A DNA stretch of 29,808 bases, taken from assembly GCA_002347285.1 (NCBI GenBank), contig DDXW01000059.1, positions 1 through 29,808 on the forward strand, given 5' to 3'. Below are positions 29,771-29,808 of this stretch, piece after piece. The position numbers were made by a program, and so were the translations under genes. Under the pieces are notes generated by a model. It did no database searches. It had not been told where the DNA came from and was given only the letters and a program-made list of their open reading frames with translations. This DNA is from Rhodocyclaceae bacterium UBA2250. GTDB taxonomy: Bacteria; Pseudomonadota; Gammaproteobacteria; Burkholderiales; Rhodocyclaceae. Numbering within the stretch: position 1 is the first letter of the stretch; the number at the start of each line of letters is the position of its first letter.

Positions 29771-29808
29771 TCCGCTTCGCTTCGCTGGGCAGCGGCAGCA
29801 AGGGCAAC
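29767..29808 (+). CDS. MBL-fold metallo-hydrolase, first 14 codons
   Basis: This gene runs off the right edge. It begins GTG at 29767, overlapping the bamC stop (GTGA), and reads MIRFASLGSGSKGN. That is the characteristic start of the YycJ/WalJ-like metallo-beta-lactamase-fold hydrolases (usually RFASLGSGSKGN followed by T/A-L-x-E). The dapA-bamC-MBL order is typical of betaproteobacteria. Only the N-terminus is visible, so the metal site cannot be checked. Confidence 0.75.
   Translation, partial: MIRFASLGSGSKGN

Overview
The window is GC-rich, densely packed chromosomal DNA that looks like a betaproteobacterium, most probably Rhodocyclales (Azoarcus/Thauera/Dechloromonas-like). The placement is inferred from gene order (sodB next to xseA; tsaB-rimI-udg; surE-pcm-nlpD-rpoS; dapA-bamC-MBL hydrolase), strong GC bias at codon third positions, TAnAAT-type -10 boxes close to start codons, and the families present. 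I see no prophage, insertion sequence, CRISPR array, rRNA or tRNA. Most of the window is core genome.

Layout. 1-2701: the 5' end of icd (minus) diverges from aceK, the kinase/phosphatase that controls Icd, followed by a DUF192 gene. A strong bidirectional terminator separates this from sodB and xseA (minus, 2781-4687). 4688-4985 is an AT-rich intergenic stretch with stacked dyads and two inverted DnaA-box-like sites. 4986-6962 encodes a large orphan Sel1-repeat protein. 6959-9055 (minus) is an OmpR/EnvZ-type two-component pair, with a tiny CpxP-like secreted protein divergent from it (9179-9460). 9464-13561 (minus) is an ECF nickel (or cobalt) uptake operon of the NikKLMQO type with an outer-membrane beta-barrel gene inserted between nikL and nikM. 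13665-16084 is an MCE lipid-transport cluster (MlaE-like permease, MlaD-like MCE protein, lipoprotein) with no ATPase gene. 16109-17924 is tsaB-rimI-udg4, followed by an isochorismatase-fold hydrolase and surE-pcm-nlpD-rpoS (17934-21828). 21820-26700 (minus) is moxR-DUF58-transglutaminase-mltB. 26792-29808 holds an HDAC-family deacetylase, dapA, bamC and the first codons of an MBL-fold hydrolase.

How the genes work together. Many neighbours overlap by 4 bases or less (ATGA, TGATG or GTGA junctions), which points to translational coupling in nikK-L-OMP-M-Q-O, MCE-lipoprotein, tsaB-rimI-udg, pcm-nlpD-rpoS, transglutaminase-mltB and bamC-MBL. Several genes instead carry a -10-like box 6-10 nt before the start codon, suggesting leaderless or near-leaderless transcripts.

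The most unusual signal is a 23-bp sequence present ten times in both orientations. One copy is intergenic and nine lie inside unrelated genes, in several reading frames. Seven copies match one degenerate consensus exactly. It behaves like a DNA-level dispersed motif (uptake-sequence-like, REP-like or protein-binding) rather than a protein motif.
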